Of a stretch of DNA of 64,000 bases, positions 49,978-64,000 are shown one piece after another (the stretch's first letter is position 1; the number at the start of each line of letters is the position of its first letter). Source of the DNA: Micrococcus sp. (GTDB taxonomy: Bacteria > Actinomycetota > Actinomycetes > Actinomycetales > Micrococcaceae); NCBI GenBank assembly GCA_029961105.1, contig JASBVO010000012.1:26501-90500 (forward strand), in the 5' to 3' direction. The translations under genes were made by a program, and so were the position numbers. The notes under the pieces are model-generated. The model ran no database searches and was not told the origin of the DNA. It worked only from the letters and a program-made list of their open reading frames with translations.

Positions 49978-50709
49978 TCAGTCTGTGTGGCTGCCTCGAT
50001 CGCGTCTGAAGCGGCGGTCGTCCGGGTCCAGTCCCATGATGCGGACCAGTTCCTGAGCGGCCCCTTCCACGGCGTCGTTGACCACGACGGCGTCGAACTC
50101 CGGCTCGGCAGCGAGTTCCATTCTAGCCGTTTCCAGCCGACGGCGCTGTTCGGCCGCCGTTTCGGTGCCCCGGCCCACCAGCCGGTGGACCAGTTCCTCC
50201 CAGTTCGGCGGGGACAGGAACACGAACGTGGCCTCAGGCAGCCGCTCGCGCACCTGCCGGGCGCCCTGCAGGTCGATCTCCAGCAGCACGTGCTGGCCCT
50301 CCGCCAGCGCCCGCTCGACGGTGTCCCGCCGGGTGCCGTAGCGGTTCACCCCGTGGACCACCGCCCACTCGAGCATCTGGTCCTGCGCCACCAGTTCGTC
50401 GAAGCGTTCCGGGGAGACGAAGAAGTAGTGGCGGCCGTCCTCCTCCCCCGGCCGCGGCGGCCGGGTGGTGGCGGAGACGGAGAGCCACACCTGCGGATAG
50501 TGCTCCCGGATGTACTGGGAGACGGTTCCCTTCCCGACGGCGGTCGGCCCGGCGAGCACGGTGATGCCCGGCCGCTTCCCGGACGGGTCCGCGGCGTGCT
50601 CCGGCCGCGGCCTCACCGGGCGGGGGCCGGGCACCGGTGGGGGCTCGATGTCCCCCAGCTCGGCGGGGCCGGCGGAGCCGACTGAACTGCCGGTGGTCGG
50701 CTCGGTCAC
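49978..50709 (-). CDS. gmk: Guanylate kinase
   Basis: Converts GMP to GDP with ATP. 243 residues: about 45 residues of Pro-rich N-terminal extension, then ITVLAGPTAVGKGTVSQYI (P-loop, with Ala where Ser is more usual), the GMP site SVSATTRPPRPGEEDGRHYFF, and VLLEIDLQGARQVRE. Start GTG 50709 follows a strong AGGAGGTTTT. It lies 24 bases downstream of mihF and 48 bases upstream of rpoZ. Confidence 0.95.
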   Translation of the reverse strand: MTEPTTGSSVGSAGPAELGDIEPPPVPGPRPVRPRPEHAADPSGKRPGITVLAGPTAVGKGTVSQYIREHYPQVWLSVSATTRPPRPGEEDGRHYFFVSPERFDELVAQDQMLEWAVVHGVNRYGTRRDTVERALAEGQHVLLEIDLQGARQVRERLPEATFVFLSPPNWEELVHRLVGRGTETAAEQRRRLETARMELAAEPEFDAVVVNDAVEGAAQELVRIMGLDPDDRRFRRDRGSHTD

Positions 50710-50733
50710 AAAACCTCCTGGTCGGTAGAACGG

Positions 50734-51048
50734 CTACCGGCCAATATAGGCGATCAGCGCCTCGCGCTGCCTGCGGCCCAGGCCACGCAGGCGCCGGTTC
50801 GGCGAGATCCCGCACGTCTCCATGATCTTCGCCGCCCGCACCTCGCCGACGCCCTGGAGCGTCTGGAGCAGGTCCACGGTGCGCATCCGGCCGATCGCGT
50901 CGTCCACGTCGGCCGCCTCGAAGACCGACTGCAGGGTGGTCTTCCCCGCGCGGAAGGATTCCTTGAGATCGGCGCGGGCGGTACGAGCCTGCAGCGCCTT
51001 GCTCCTGGCCGCTTCCCGTTCTTCGGAAGTCAATTCCTTGAGGGCCAT
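50734..51048 (-). CDS. mihF: Integration host factor, actinobacterial type
   Basis: 104-residue nucleoid-associated protein that binds and bends DNA; unrelated in fold to proteobacterial IHF. MALKELTSEEREAARSKALQ opens the protein; VGEVRAAKIMETCGISPNRR and GLGRRQREALIAYIG at the end hold the helix-two-turns-helix. ATG 51048 (GAGGTGGTTCACC upstream) matches the known family start; the longer ORF is rejected. Located between pyrF and gmk as in mycobacteria. Confidence 0.95.
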   Translation of the reverse strand: MALKELTSEEREAARSKALQARTARADLKESFRAGKTTLQSVFEAADVDDAIGRMRTVDLLQTLQGVGEVRAAKIMETCGISPNRRLRGLGRRQREALIAYIGR

Positions 51049-51250
51049 GGTGAACCACCTCGGGCTAGGTCTCCACGCCACGGCATTGGTGCCATGACTT
51101 GGAGGTAAGGTACCAACCCCGCGAGGCCCGGGGCAGGTCTGGGGAAGGTGCCGGATTGGATGTTTATTCAATGGTGACCGCCCCGCGTTTCGCGCCCCGA
51201 CTACCGTCCAGTAGGTGACGACTGGGTCACGGTCGGCGGTCCAGGCCTCA
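51049..51250. other. pyrF-mihF intergenic region
   Basis: 202 bases that end the pyrimidine operon and start mihF. A relatively AT-rich stretch (GGATGTTTATTCAATGG on plus, about 51155) and TACCTTACC-like DNA near 51107 may be part of the mihF promoter. No terminator with a long stem was recognised. Confidence 0.35.
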
Positions 51251-52161
51251 TCAGGCAGTGAGCTCGTCCCGTGCCGCCGTCAGGGCGTCACGGAGCCCGG
51301 CGGCCGAGGGCCCCTGCCGCAGGATCGCGCGGCTGGAGGTGGCCAGGACCGCCGGCCAGGCGTCGGCGAAACCGGCGCGCATGCCCGCACCGGAGGCCCC
51401 CTGGGCCCCGAAGCCCGGCGCGAGCAGGGCGCCGCACACTCCTGCCAGGTCGATCCCCAGCTCGGCGGCCATGCCGGCGACGGTCGCCCCCACGACGAGG
51501 CCGACCGGGCCGAACGCCGGGCGCGCCCCGTCCTGCCGGCCGTCCCTCCGGCCGTACGCCGCGGACAGGGCCCGGGCGTTGTCCGCCGCCGCGGCCTCGG
51601 CGATGACCCGGGCGACCGCCCCGTCCGGTCCCGCGGCGTGCTGCACCGAAGCGCCTTCCGGGTTGGAGGTGAGCGCCAGGACGAAGACGCCGCGGCCCGT
51701 GGCCTCGGCCAGCTCGATGGCCGGGGCCAGCGACCCGTAGCCGAGGTAGGGACTGAGGGTGACGGCGTCGGCGGCCAGCGCCGAGGAGTCCGAGAGCCAC
51801 GCGTGGGCGTACCCGGCCATGGTCGAGCCGATGTCCCCGCGCTTGGCGTCGGCGATCGTCAGCACCCCGGCCCGGCGAGCCTCGGCCAGGAGCCGCTCGA
51901 GCACCTTCACCCCGGCCGAGCCGTGCCGTTCGTAGAGGGCCACCTGCGGCTTGATGGCCGCCACGAGGGGATGCGCGCCGGTCCCGGTGGCGGCCTCCAG
52001 CGCGGTCTGGGAGAAGCGCTCGAGGGCCACGGGCGTGTCCGGGAGGTCCCAGTCGGCCAGCAGCTGCGGGTGCGGGTCGATCCCCAGGCACAGCGGGCCG
52101 GCAACGTCCATGGCCTCCGCCAGCCGGGCACCGAACGGTGCCCGGCCGGCCTCGGGAGCTC

Positions 52162-52165
<4 letters not shown>
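51251..52165 (-). CDS. pyrF: Orotidine 5'-phosphate decarboxylase
   Basis: Last step to UMP. 304 residues of the type 2 subfamily: [15 protein letters not shown] at residue 25, [15 protein letters not shown], and the catalytic [14 protein letters not shown] with Lys and Asp. [17 protein letters not shown] and the C-terminal phosphate site VPGFGAQG-like APGFGAQGA are as expected. Its ATG overlaps the carB stop (ATGA), so the genes are coupled. Last gene of the pyr operon. Confidence 0.95.
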
Positions 52166-55473
<3,308 letters not shown>

Positions 55474-55480
55474 CGTGGGT

Positions 55481-56698
55481 TCAGGCTCCTTCAGTGAGGT
55501 CGGTGGTGGGGGCGGTGGCGGCCGCAGCACGCCCGGCGGCCCGCGGAGAGTGCTCGTCCATCAGGGTGATGAAGCGGTCGAACAGGTCGACGGAGTCATT
55601 CGGGCCGGCTGCGGACTCGGGATGGAACTGGACGGAGAAGGCCGGGCGGTCCAGCAGGCGCAGGCCCTCCACGACCTGGTCGTTGAGGGACCAGTGGGAG
55701 ACCTCCACCCGGCCGTAGGCGGACGCGGGGGCCTCGACCGGCTCCCCGAGGGGAGCGTCGACGGCGAAGCCGTGGTTCTGCGAGGTGATCTCGACCCGCC
55801 CGGTGGCCTTGTGCATGACTGGCTGGTTGGGTCCGCGGTGGCCGAACGGCAGCTTGTAGGTGCCGAAGCCCAAAGCGCGGCCGAAGACCTGGTTGCCGAA
55901 GCAGATGCCGAAGAACGGGATCCTGGCGTCCAGGACCTGGCGCAGCAGTGCGACCTGCTCGTCGGCGGTGGCCGGGTCACCGGGGCCGTTGGAGAGGAAC
56001 ACGCCCGCGGGGTCCAGGGCGGTGATGTCCTCGAAGGTGGCGGTGGCCGGCAGCACGTGCAGGCGGACGCCACGGGAGGCCAGGTGCCGCGGGGTGGCGG
56101 CCTTGAGCCCCAGGTCGATGGCGGCGACCTCGTGCAGCGGCTCGCCCTCCCAGCCGTGGTCAGCGGGCTCCACGACGTACGGGGCGTCCGTGGTGACCTG
56201 CTCGGCCAGGCGGGCCCCGGCCATCGACGGCTGGCCGTTGACCTCGGCGACGAGCTCGTCCTCAGGGCGGCGCGCGGCCTCGCCGGAGAAGATCCCGGCC
56301 TTCATGGAACCCTCGGTGCGCAGGTGCCGGGTGATCGCCCGGGTGTCCACCCCCTGGATCCCGACGACGCCGCGGGCCACCAGCTCTTCGTCCAGGCTGC
56401 GCCGGGCGCGCCAGTTCGAGGGCCGGCGGGCCGCGTCCCGCACCACGTAGCCGGCGGCGAAGATGTCGCGGGACTCGGCGTCCTCGTCGTTGACGCCCGT
56501 GTTACCGATGTGGGGGAAGGTCTGCACGATGATCTGGCGTGCGTAGGAGGGGTCGGTCAGCGTCTCCTGGTATCCGGTCATGCCGGTGGTGAAGACGGCC
56601 TCGCCGAGCGTGGTGCCGGTGGCACCGTAGGCCCGTCCGCGGTGGACGGTGCCGTCACCCAGGACGAGAAGGGCCGGTTCAAGGTTCAACAGGCTCAC
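55481..56698 (-). CDS. carA: Carbamoyl-phosphate synthase small subunit
   Basis: Glutaminase subunit that supplies ammonia to CarB. 405 residues: N-terminal CPSase domain ([33 protein letters not shown]) and a class I glutamine amidotransferase domain with [16 protein letters not shown]. The nucleophile Cys is present in GICFG; His and Glu are in [13 protein letters not shown]. Start GTG 56698. It sits between the small membrane-protein gene (44 bases) and carB. Confidence 0.97.
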   Translation of the reverse strand: MSLLNLEPALLVLGDGTVHRGRAYGATGTTLGEAVFTTGMTGYQETLTDPSYARQIIVQTFPHIGNTGVNDEDAESRDIFAAGYVVRDAARRPSNWRARRSLDEELVARGVVGIQGVDTRAITRHLRTEGSMKAGIFSGEAARRPEDELVAEVNGQPSMAGARLAEQVTTDAPYVVEPADHGWEGEPLHEVAAIDLGLKAATPRHLASRGVRLHVLPATATFEDITALDPAGVFLSNGPGDPATADEQVALLRQVLDARIPFFGICFGNQVFGRALGFGTYKLPFGHRGPNQPVMHKATGRVEITSQNHGFAVDAPLGEPVEAPASAYGRVEVSHWSLNDQVVEGLRLLDRPAFSVQFHPESAAGPNDSVDLFDRFITLMDEHSPRAAGRAAAATAPTTDLTEGA

Positions 56699-56742
56699 GG
56701 AAGGTACTCCATCTGCTGGTGCGGTCTAGGGGAAGTCGTGGT

Positions 56743-57279
56743 TCAGGCGGCGGCGCGGCTGCCGCCGTCGTGGTCGGGGACGATGCTCTCGATGGCGGAC
56801 CGCAGCGGGTCGCGGTCTCCGGCGGCGCGGGTGCGGAAGCCGGTGGTGACCTCCTGGCCGCCGAGCAGCCAGGTCACCACGATGAGCCCGCCGGACTCCA
56901 CGAACTTGCCGCTCATGCCGGAGTCGAGGCCCACCTCGACGAGGTCGGCGGCGGGGATCAGGAAGTTGCCGCTGCCCTCGCGCAGGACGACGACCCCGTC
57001 CGGGTGGACCTCGAGCCGCGCGTTGGTCCGCAGGCCCAGTCCGTGCACGGCGATCCGGTCCAGGTAGGAGCGATCGCGGACGGTGCTGACGTACATGCCC
57101 TCCGCGCCGGCCAGCGGGGTCGCCTCCAGCAGGCCCGCCGGCACCGGCACCGGGGCGGCGATGTCCTGCTGGCGTCGCTTCCGGTTGCGCCAGCCCCACC
57201 ACATGAGGGCCACGATGGCGATCACCGTGATCGCGGTCAGTGTCCCGATGAGGGTGTACTCGGCGCTGTAGTCGTTCAC
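56743..57279 (-). CDS. Small membrane protein of the pyrimidine operon
   Basis: 178 residues: one N-terminal membrane helix (LIGTLTAITVIAIVALMWWGW), a basic stop-transfer segment (RNRKRRQQ), and a cytoplasmic beta-rich domain (VHGLGLRTNARLEVHPDGVVV) with the look of a PH-like fold. An equivalent gene occurs between pyrC and carA in many actinobacteria, but its function is not known to me. Start GTG 57279. It is 18 bases after pyrC. Confidence 0.75.
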   Translation of the reverse strand: MNDYSAEYTLIGTLTAITVIAIVALMWWGWRNRKRRQQDIAAPVPVPAGLLEATPLAGAEGMYVSTVRDRSYLDRIAVHGLGLRTNARLEVHPDGVVVLREGSGNFLIPAADLVEVGLDSGMSGKFVESGGLIVVTWLLGGQEVTTGFRTRAAGDRDPLRSAIESIVPDHDGGSRAAA

Positions 57280-57297
57280 GTCTGGGAGCGTCCTTCT

Positions 57298-58644
57298 CTA
57301 GTGGGTGCGGGGCGTGGCCAGGGCGCGGTCGCGCACCACCGGATGCCCGTGGTTGAACACGTCGGTGACCTGGCCGGGCAGGTCCATGCCGCGGTAGGGA
57401 CTGTTCCGCGAGCGGGTGGCGTGGGTCGCCGGGTCCACCGTGCGGGTGACGTGGGGGTCGTAGATGGTGAGGTTGGCCGGCGCCCCGGTCTCGAACACGC
57501 CGGCGGCCGAGATCCGGCCCTGGTCGGAGAGCCGGGCGATGCGCGCCGGGGTGGAGCTCAGGATGCGGGACACGCCCGCCCAGTCCATCAGCCCGGTGTC
57601 CACGAGGGCGTGCTGGACCACGGGCAGGGCCGTCTCCAGCCCCGTCATGCCCATCGCCGCCACCGTCCACTCGCATTCCTTGGTCTCGGCGGTGTGCGGG
57701 GCGTGGTCGGTGCCGACCGTGTCGATGGTCCCGTCCGCCAGGCCCTCGCGCAGCGCCATGACGTCCGCCTCGCGGCGCAGCGGCGGGTTCACCTTGAAGA
57801 CCGGGTCGTAGGTGCGCACGAGCTCCTCGGTGAGCAGCAGGTGGTGCGGGGTCGCCTCGGCGGTGACCTCGATCCCCCGCTCCTTGGCCCAGCGGATGAT
57901 CTCCACGGACCCGGCGGTGGAGACGTGGCACACGTGCAGCCGGGACCCGACGTGCCGGGCCAGCAGCACGTCCCGGGCGATGATGGCCTCCTCGGCGACG
58001 GCGGGCCAGCCGGCCAGGCCCAGGACGGAGGACAGCTCGCCCTCGTTCATCTGCGCGCCCTCGGTCAGCCGTGGCTCCTGCGCGTGCTGGGCGATGACGC
58101 CGTCGAACGCCTTGACGTACTCGAGCGCCCGGCGCATCAGCACCGGGTCGGACACGCACATCCCGTCGTCGGAGAAGACGCGCACCTCGGCCCGGGAGGC
58201 GGCCATGGCCCCGAGCTCGGCCAGGCGCTCCCCGCCCAGGCCCACGGTCACGGCGCCCACCGGGTGCACGTCGCACCAGCCGGCCTCGCGGCCCAGCTGC
58301 CAGACCTGTTCGACGACGCCGGCGGAGTCCGCGACCGGAGTCGAGTTCGCCATGGCGTGCACCGAGGTGAATCCGCCCATGGCGGCGGCCTGCGTGCCGG
58401 TCTCCACCGTCTCGGCGTCCTCCCGGCCCGGCTCGCGCAGGTGGGTGTGCAGGTCGACGAGGCCCGGGAGCACGATGCGCCCGGAGGCGTCGATCGTCTC
58501 GAGCGGGCCGGCGTCGGCTCCAGCCTCGGGGGCCAGGCCGGTCCCGACGGCGGCCAGCAGGCCGTCCTCGATGAGGACGTCACCGGTGGTGCCGTCCGGC
58601 AGGGTGGCGCCGGTGATCAGGTATCGGGGTGCGGTGCGGCTCAC
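57298..58644 (-). CDS. pyrC: Dihydroorotase
   Basis: Third step of pyrimidine synthesis, cyclising carbamoyl aspartate. 448 residues of the class I amidohydrolases: zinc ligands in LVDLHTHLREPGRED, then later His in LHVCHVSTAGS and Asp in GTDHAPHT. A metal-dependent hydrolase signature and C-terminal DPHVTRTVDPATHATRSRNS are typical. Start GTG 58644, 3 bases after pyrB. Followed by the membrane-protein gene. Confidence 0.96.
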   Translation of the reverse strand: MSRTAPRYLITGATLPDGTTGDVLIEDGLLAAVGTGLAPEAGADAGPLETIDASGRIVLPGLVDLHTHLREPGREDAETVETGTQAAAMGGFTSVHAMANSTPVADSAGVVEQVWQLGREAGWCDVHPVGAVTVGLGGERLAELGAMAASRAEVRVFSDDGMCVSDPVLMRRALEYVKAFDGVIAQHAQEPRLTEGAQMNEGELSSVLGLAGWPAVAEEAIIARDVLLARHVGSRLHVCHVSTAGSVEIIRWAKERGIEVTAEATPHHLLLTEELVRTYDPVFKVNPPLRREADVMALREGLADGTIDTVGTDHAPHTAETKECEWTVAAMGMTGLETALPVVQHALVDTGLMDWAGVSRILSSTPARIARLSDQGRISAAGVFETGAPANLTIYDPHVTRTVDPATHATRSRNSPYRGMDLPGQVTDVFNHGHPVVRDRALATPRTH

Positions 58645-58647
58645 GCT

Positions 58648-60484
<1,837 letters not shown>

Positions 60485-60895
60485 TCAGTCCAGCAGGGTC
60501 GGCTTGAGCTGCTGGATGCGTCCGAGCAGTCCGTTGACGAACTCCGGGGAGGCGTCGGTGGACAGCTCCCGGGCCATGCTGACGGCCTCGGCCACGGCCA
60601 CGCCGTCGGGGATGTCGTCGTTGAACAGCAGTTCCCAGGCCCCGACGCGCAGGATGGAACGGTCCACCGCGGGCATCCGGTCCAGGGTCCAGCCCTGGGC
60701 ATAGGAGGAGAGGATCTCGTCGATCCGCTCCTGCTCGGCGACCACGCCGTGGATGATCTCCACCGTGTACGGGTTGATCACCTGTTCGGTCGACGTCCGC
60801 CGGGAGGTGATGCCCTCATCGGGAGCGGTCCCCCGCTGCTCGGCCTCGAACAGGATCTCCAGGGCGCGCCGGCGGGCGCGGCCTCGTGCACTCAC
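60485..60895 (-). CDS. nusB: Transcription antitermination factor NusB
   Basis: With NusE (S10) it binds boxA RNA and allows antitermination in rRNA operons. 136 residues, all-helical: RGRARRRALEILFEAEQRG at the start and VDRSILRVGAWELLFNDDIP, then AVAEAVSMARELSTDASPEF. GTG 60895 is 7 bases after the efp stop, so it is cotranscribed with efp and upstream aro genes. The gap of 209 bases to pyrR should hold the pyr promoter. Confidence 0.95.
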   Translation of the reverse strand: MSARGRARRRALEILFEAEQRGTAPDEGITSRRTSTEQVINPYTVEIIHGVVAEQERIDEILSSYAQGWTLDRMPAVDRSILRVGAWELLFNDDIPDGVAVAEAVSMARELSTDASPEFVNGLLGRIQQLKPTLLD

Positions 60896-60902
60896 CGGCG
60901 CC

Positions 60903-61466
60903 TCAGTCGTTCACGCGGCCGAGGTATTCACCGGTGCGGGTGTCCACCTTGACCTTGGTGCCCTGGTCCACGAACAGCGGAACCTGGATCTCGTAGCCGG
61001 TCTCCACCGTGGCCGGCTTGGTGCCGGCGGAGGAACGGTCCCCCTGCAGGCCCGGCTCGGTGTAGGTGATCTCCAGGACCACCGAGGGCGGCATGTCGAG
61101 GTACAGCGGGGTGCCCTCGTTCATGGCGATGGTCACCTTCTGGTTCTCCAGCATGAAGTGCGCGGCGTCACCGACGACCGCCGGGGAGACCGTGATCTGG
61201 TCGTAGGTGTCCAGGTCCATGAACACGAAGTCCTCGCCGTCCTGGTACAGGTACTCGTAGTCCGAGCGGTCCACGGTGGCGGTCTCGACCTTGGCGCCGG
61301 CGTTGAAGGTCTTGTCCACGAGCTTGCCCGTGGTGATGTTCTTCATCTTGGTGCGCACGAAGGCGCCGCCCTTGCCCGGCTTGACGTGCTGGAACTCGAT
61401 CACGTTCCACAGGTGACCGTCCATCTTCAGGACGGTGCCGTTCTTGATGTCGTTGCTCGTTGCCAC
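60903..61466 (-). CDS. efp: Elongation factor P
   Basis: Helps ribosomes past polyproline. 187 residues in three beta-barrels. The tip loop reads [10 protein letters not shown], with Lys at the position modified in other bacteria; actinobacterial EF-Ps of this PGKGGA type are reported to work without modification, and no modification genes are here. It is placed between aroB (117 bases upstream) and nusB, the standard actinobacterial order. Many proteins in this window have Pro runs. Confidence 0.97.
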   Translation of the reverse strand: MATSNDIKNGTVLKMDGHLWNVIEFQHVKPGKGGAFVRTKMKNITTGKLVDKTFNAGAKVETATVDRSDYEYLYQDGEDFVFMDLDTYDQITVSPAVVGDAAHFMLENQKVTIAMNEGTPLYLDMPPSVVLEITYTEPGLQGDRSSAGTKPATVETGYEIQVPLFVDQGTKVKVDTRTGEYLGRVND

Positions 61467-61583
61467 AGTGCTCTCCGTCTGTATCCGTGGGTGGGTGCCC
61501 GGGCGGCCGGTGCCGGCGGGCCCCCGTGCGAAGTCCAGTCGACCATTCTAGGGGATCGGCGGCCGGCCGCCGCGCGCCGGGAC

Positions 61584-63312
<1,729 letters not shown>

Positions 63313-63316
<4 letters not shown>

Positions 63317-64000
63317 TGCAGCGGATCGCCCATCGGCGCCTCGGCAGCGGAGACCTCGTCCGGCTCCGGTGCGGGCAGGGGCTCGAGCGCCGCCACGAAG
63401 CCGTTCAGGTTCCGCCGGGTCTCGGTCACCGAGTCCCCGCCGAACTTCTCCAGGACGGCCTGCGCGAGGACGAGGGCGACCATGGCCTCGGCGACGACGC
63501 CGGCCGCCGGCACGGCACAGACGTCCGAGCGCTGGTGGTGTGCCCGGGTGTCCTGGCCGGTGGCGGTGTCCACGGTGCGCAGGGCCCGTGGCACGGTGGC
63601 GATCGGCTTCATGCCGGCCCGCACACGCACCACGGAACCGGTGCTCATGCCACCCTCGATGCCCCCGGACCGGTTCGAGGTGCGCTGCGGGTGGCCGTCC
63701 TGGCCGCGGATGATCTCGTCGTGGGCGGCACTGCCTCGGCGGGCGGCCGTGGTGAAACCGTCACCGACCTCGACCCCCTTGATGGCCTGGATGCCCATCA
63801 GGGCGGCGGACAGCCTCGAGTCCAGCCGGCGGTCCCAGTGGACGTGGCTGCCCAGGCCCACGGGCACGCCGTAGGCCAGGACCTCGACCACCCCGCCGAG
63901 GGTCTCCCCCTCCTTGTGGGCGGCGTCCACCTCGGCGACCATCGCCTCCGAGGTCGGCTGGTCGAAGCAGCGCAGCGGGTCCGCGTCCAGCGCCACGACG
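63313..64000 (-). CDS. aroC: Chorismate synthase (5' end outside the window)
   Basis: Final shikimate step to chorismate, FMN-dependent. About 229 C-terminal residues are visible, open at the window edge. Typical parts are [21 protein letters not shown], the signature [27 protein letters not shown] and [17 protein letters not shown] with the conserved Arg-Asp. The start and flavin-binding N-terminus lie beyond 64000. Confidence 0.97.

Overview
The window is high-GC DNA (about 70% in the core genes) from an actinobacterium. Gene order and protein types point to the Micrococcaceae (Kocuria, Micrococcus, Citricoccus or Arthrobacter-like). Supporting signs are an actinobacterial integration host factor next to gmk, an omega subunit with an acidic tail, a PriA without helicase motifs, DUF3097 and DUF222-HNH proteins, and HrcA with DnaJ under a CIRCE site. 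The genus is an inference.

Layout. (1) 1-19826 is a conserved housekeeping block, almost all on the minus strand: uppS, recO, leuA with a leucine attenuator, era, a CorC/HlyC-type CBS protein, ybeY, phoH, rsmE, dnaJ, hrcA, then DUF3097 and DUF4870 genes on plus, hemW, lepA, rpsT on plus, holA and comEC. (2) 19827-33516 is an accessory region of about 13.7 kb: a tartrate/D-malate dehydrogenase, a complete IS256-type element, a CmtR-like metal sensor with a CDF transporter, a truncated secreted HNH nuclease, a complete IS21-type element, a broken VIT/CCC1-type gene behind an apparently intact yybP-ykoY manganese riboswitch, an amino-acid permease remnant, a PepSY lipoprotein, a DUF1232 protein, a decayed membrane acetyltransferase, a formaldehyde dehydrogenase and an aquaporin. 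It lies exactly between comEC and comEA, which are normally adjacent. (3) 33517-39672 returns to core genes: comEA, degV, leuS, glpK. (4) 39858-44406 is a small variable block: a DUF6318-like lipoprotein, a secreted PKD-like protein with a low-GC N-terminal half, an alpha/beta hydrolase and a DUF222-HNH protein. (5) 44551-64000 is a dense minus-strand block: priA, metK, coaBC, rpoZ, gmk and mihF; a pyrimidine operon (pyrR-pyrB-pyrC-membrane protein-carA-carB-pyrF); then nusB, efp and the shikimate genes aroB, aroK and aroC (aroC cut by the window end).

How the parts work together. The pyrimidine genes carry the pathway from bicarbonate, glutamine and aspartate to UMP with only the pyrD and pyrE steps missing. 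The aro genes carry three chorismate steps. Many neighbours overlap by 4 bases (ATGA or GTGA), which implies translational coupling.

The most interesting signals are the leader-peptide attenuator of leuA (36-residue ORF with Leu-Leu-Leu in the loop of a perfect hairpin), the manganese riboswitch stranded upstream of a gene cut by IS21, the splitting of the competence genes, an 8-bp slippage duplication that explains one frameshift in a pseudogene, and the mosaic lipoprotein/PKD pair. Starts were chosen by ribosome binding sites, overlaps and family alignment from memory. No database search was possible.
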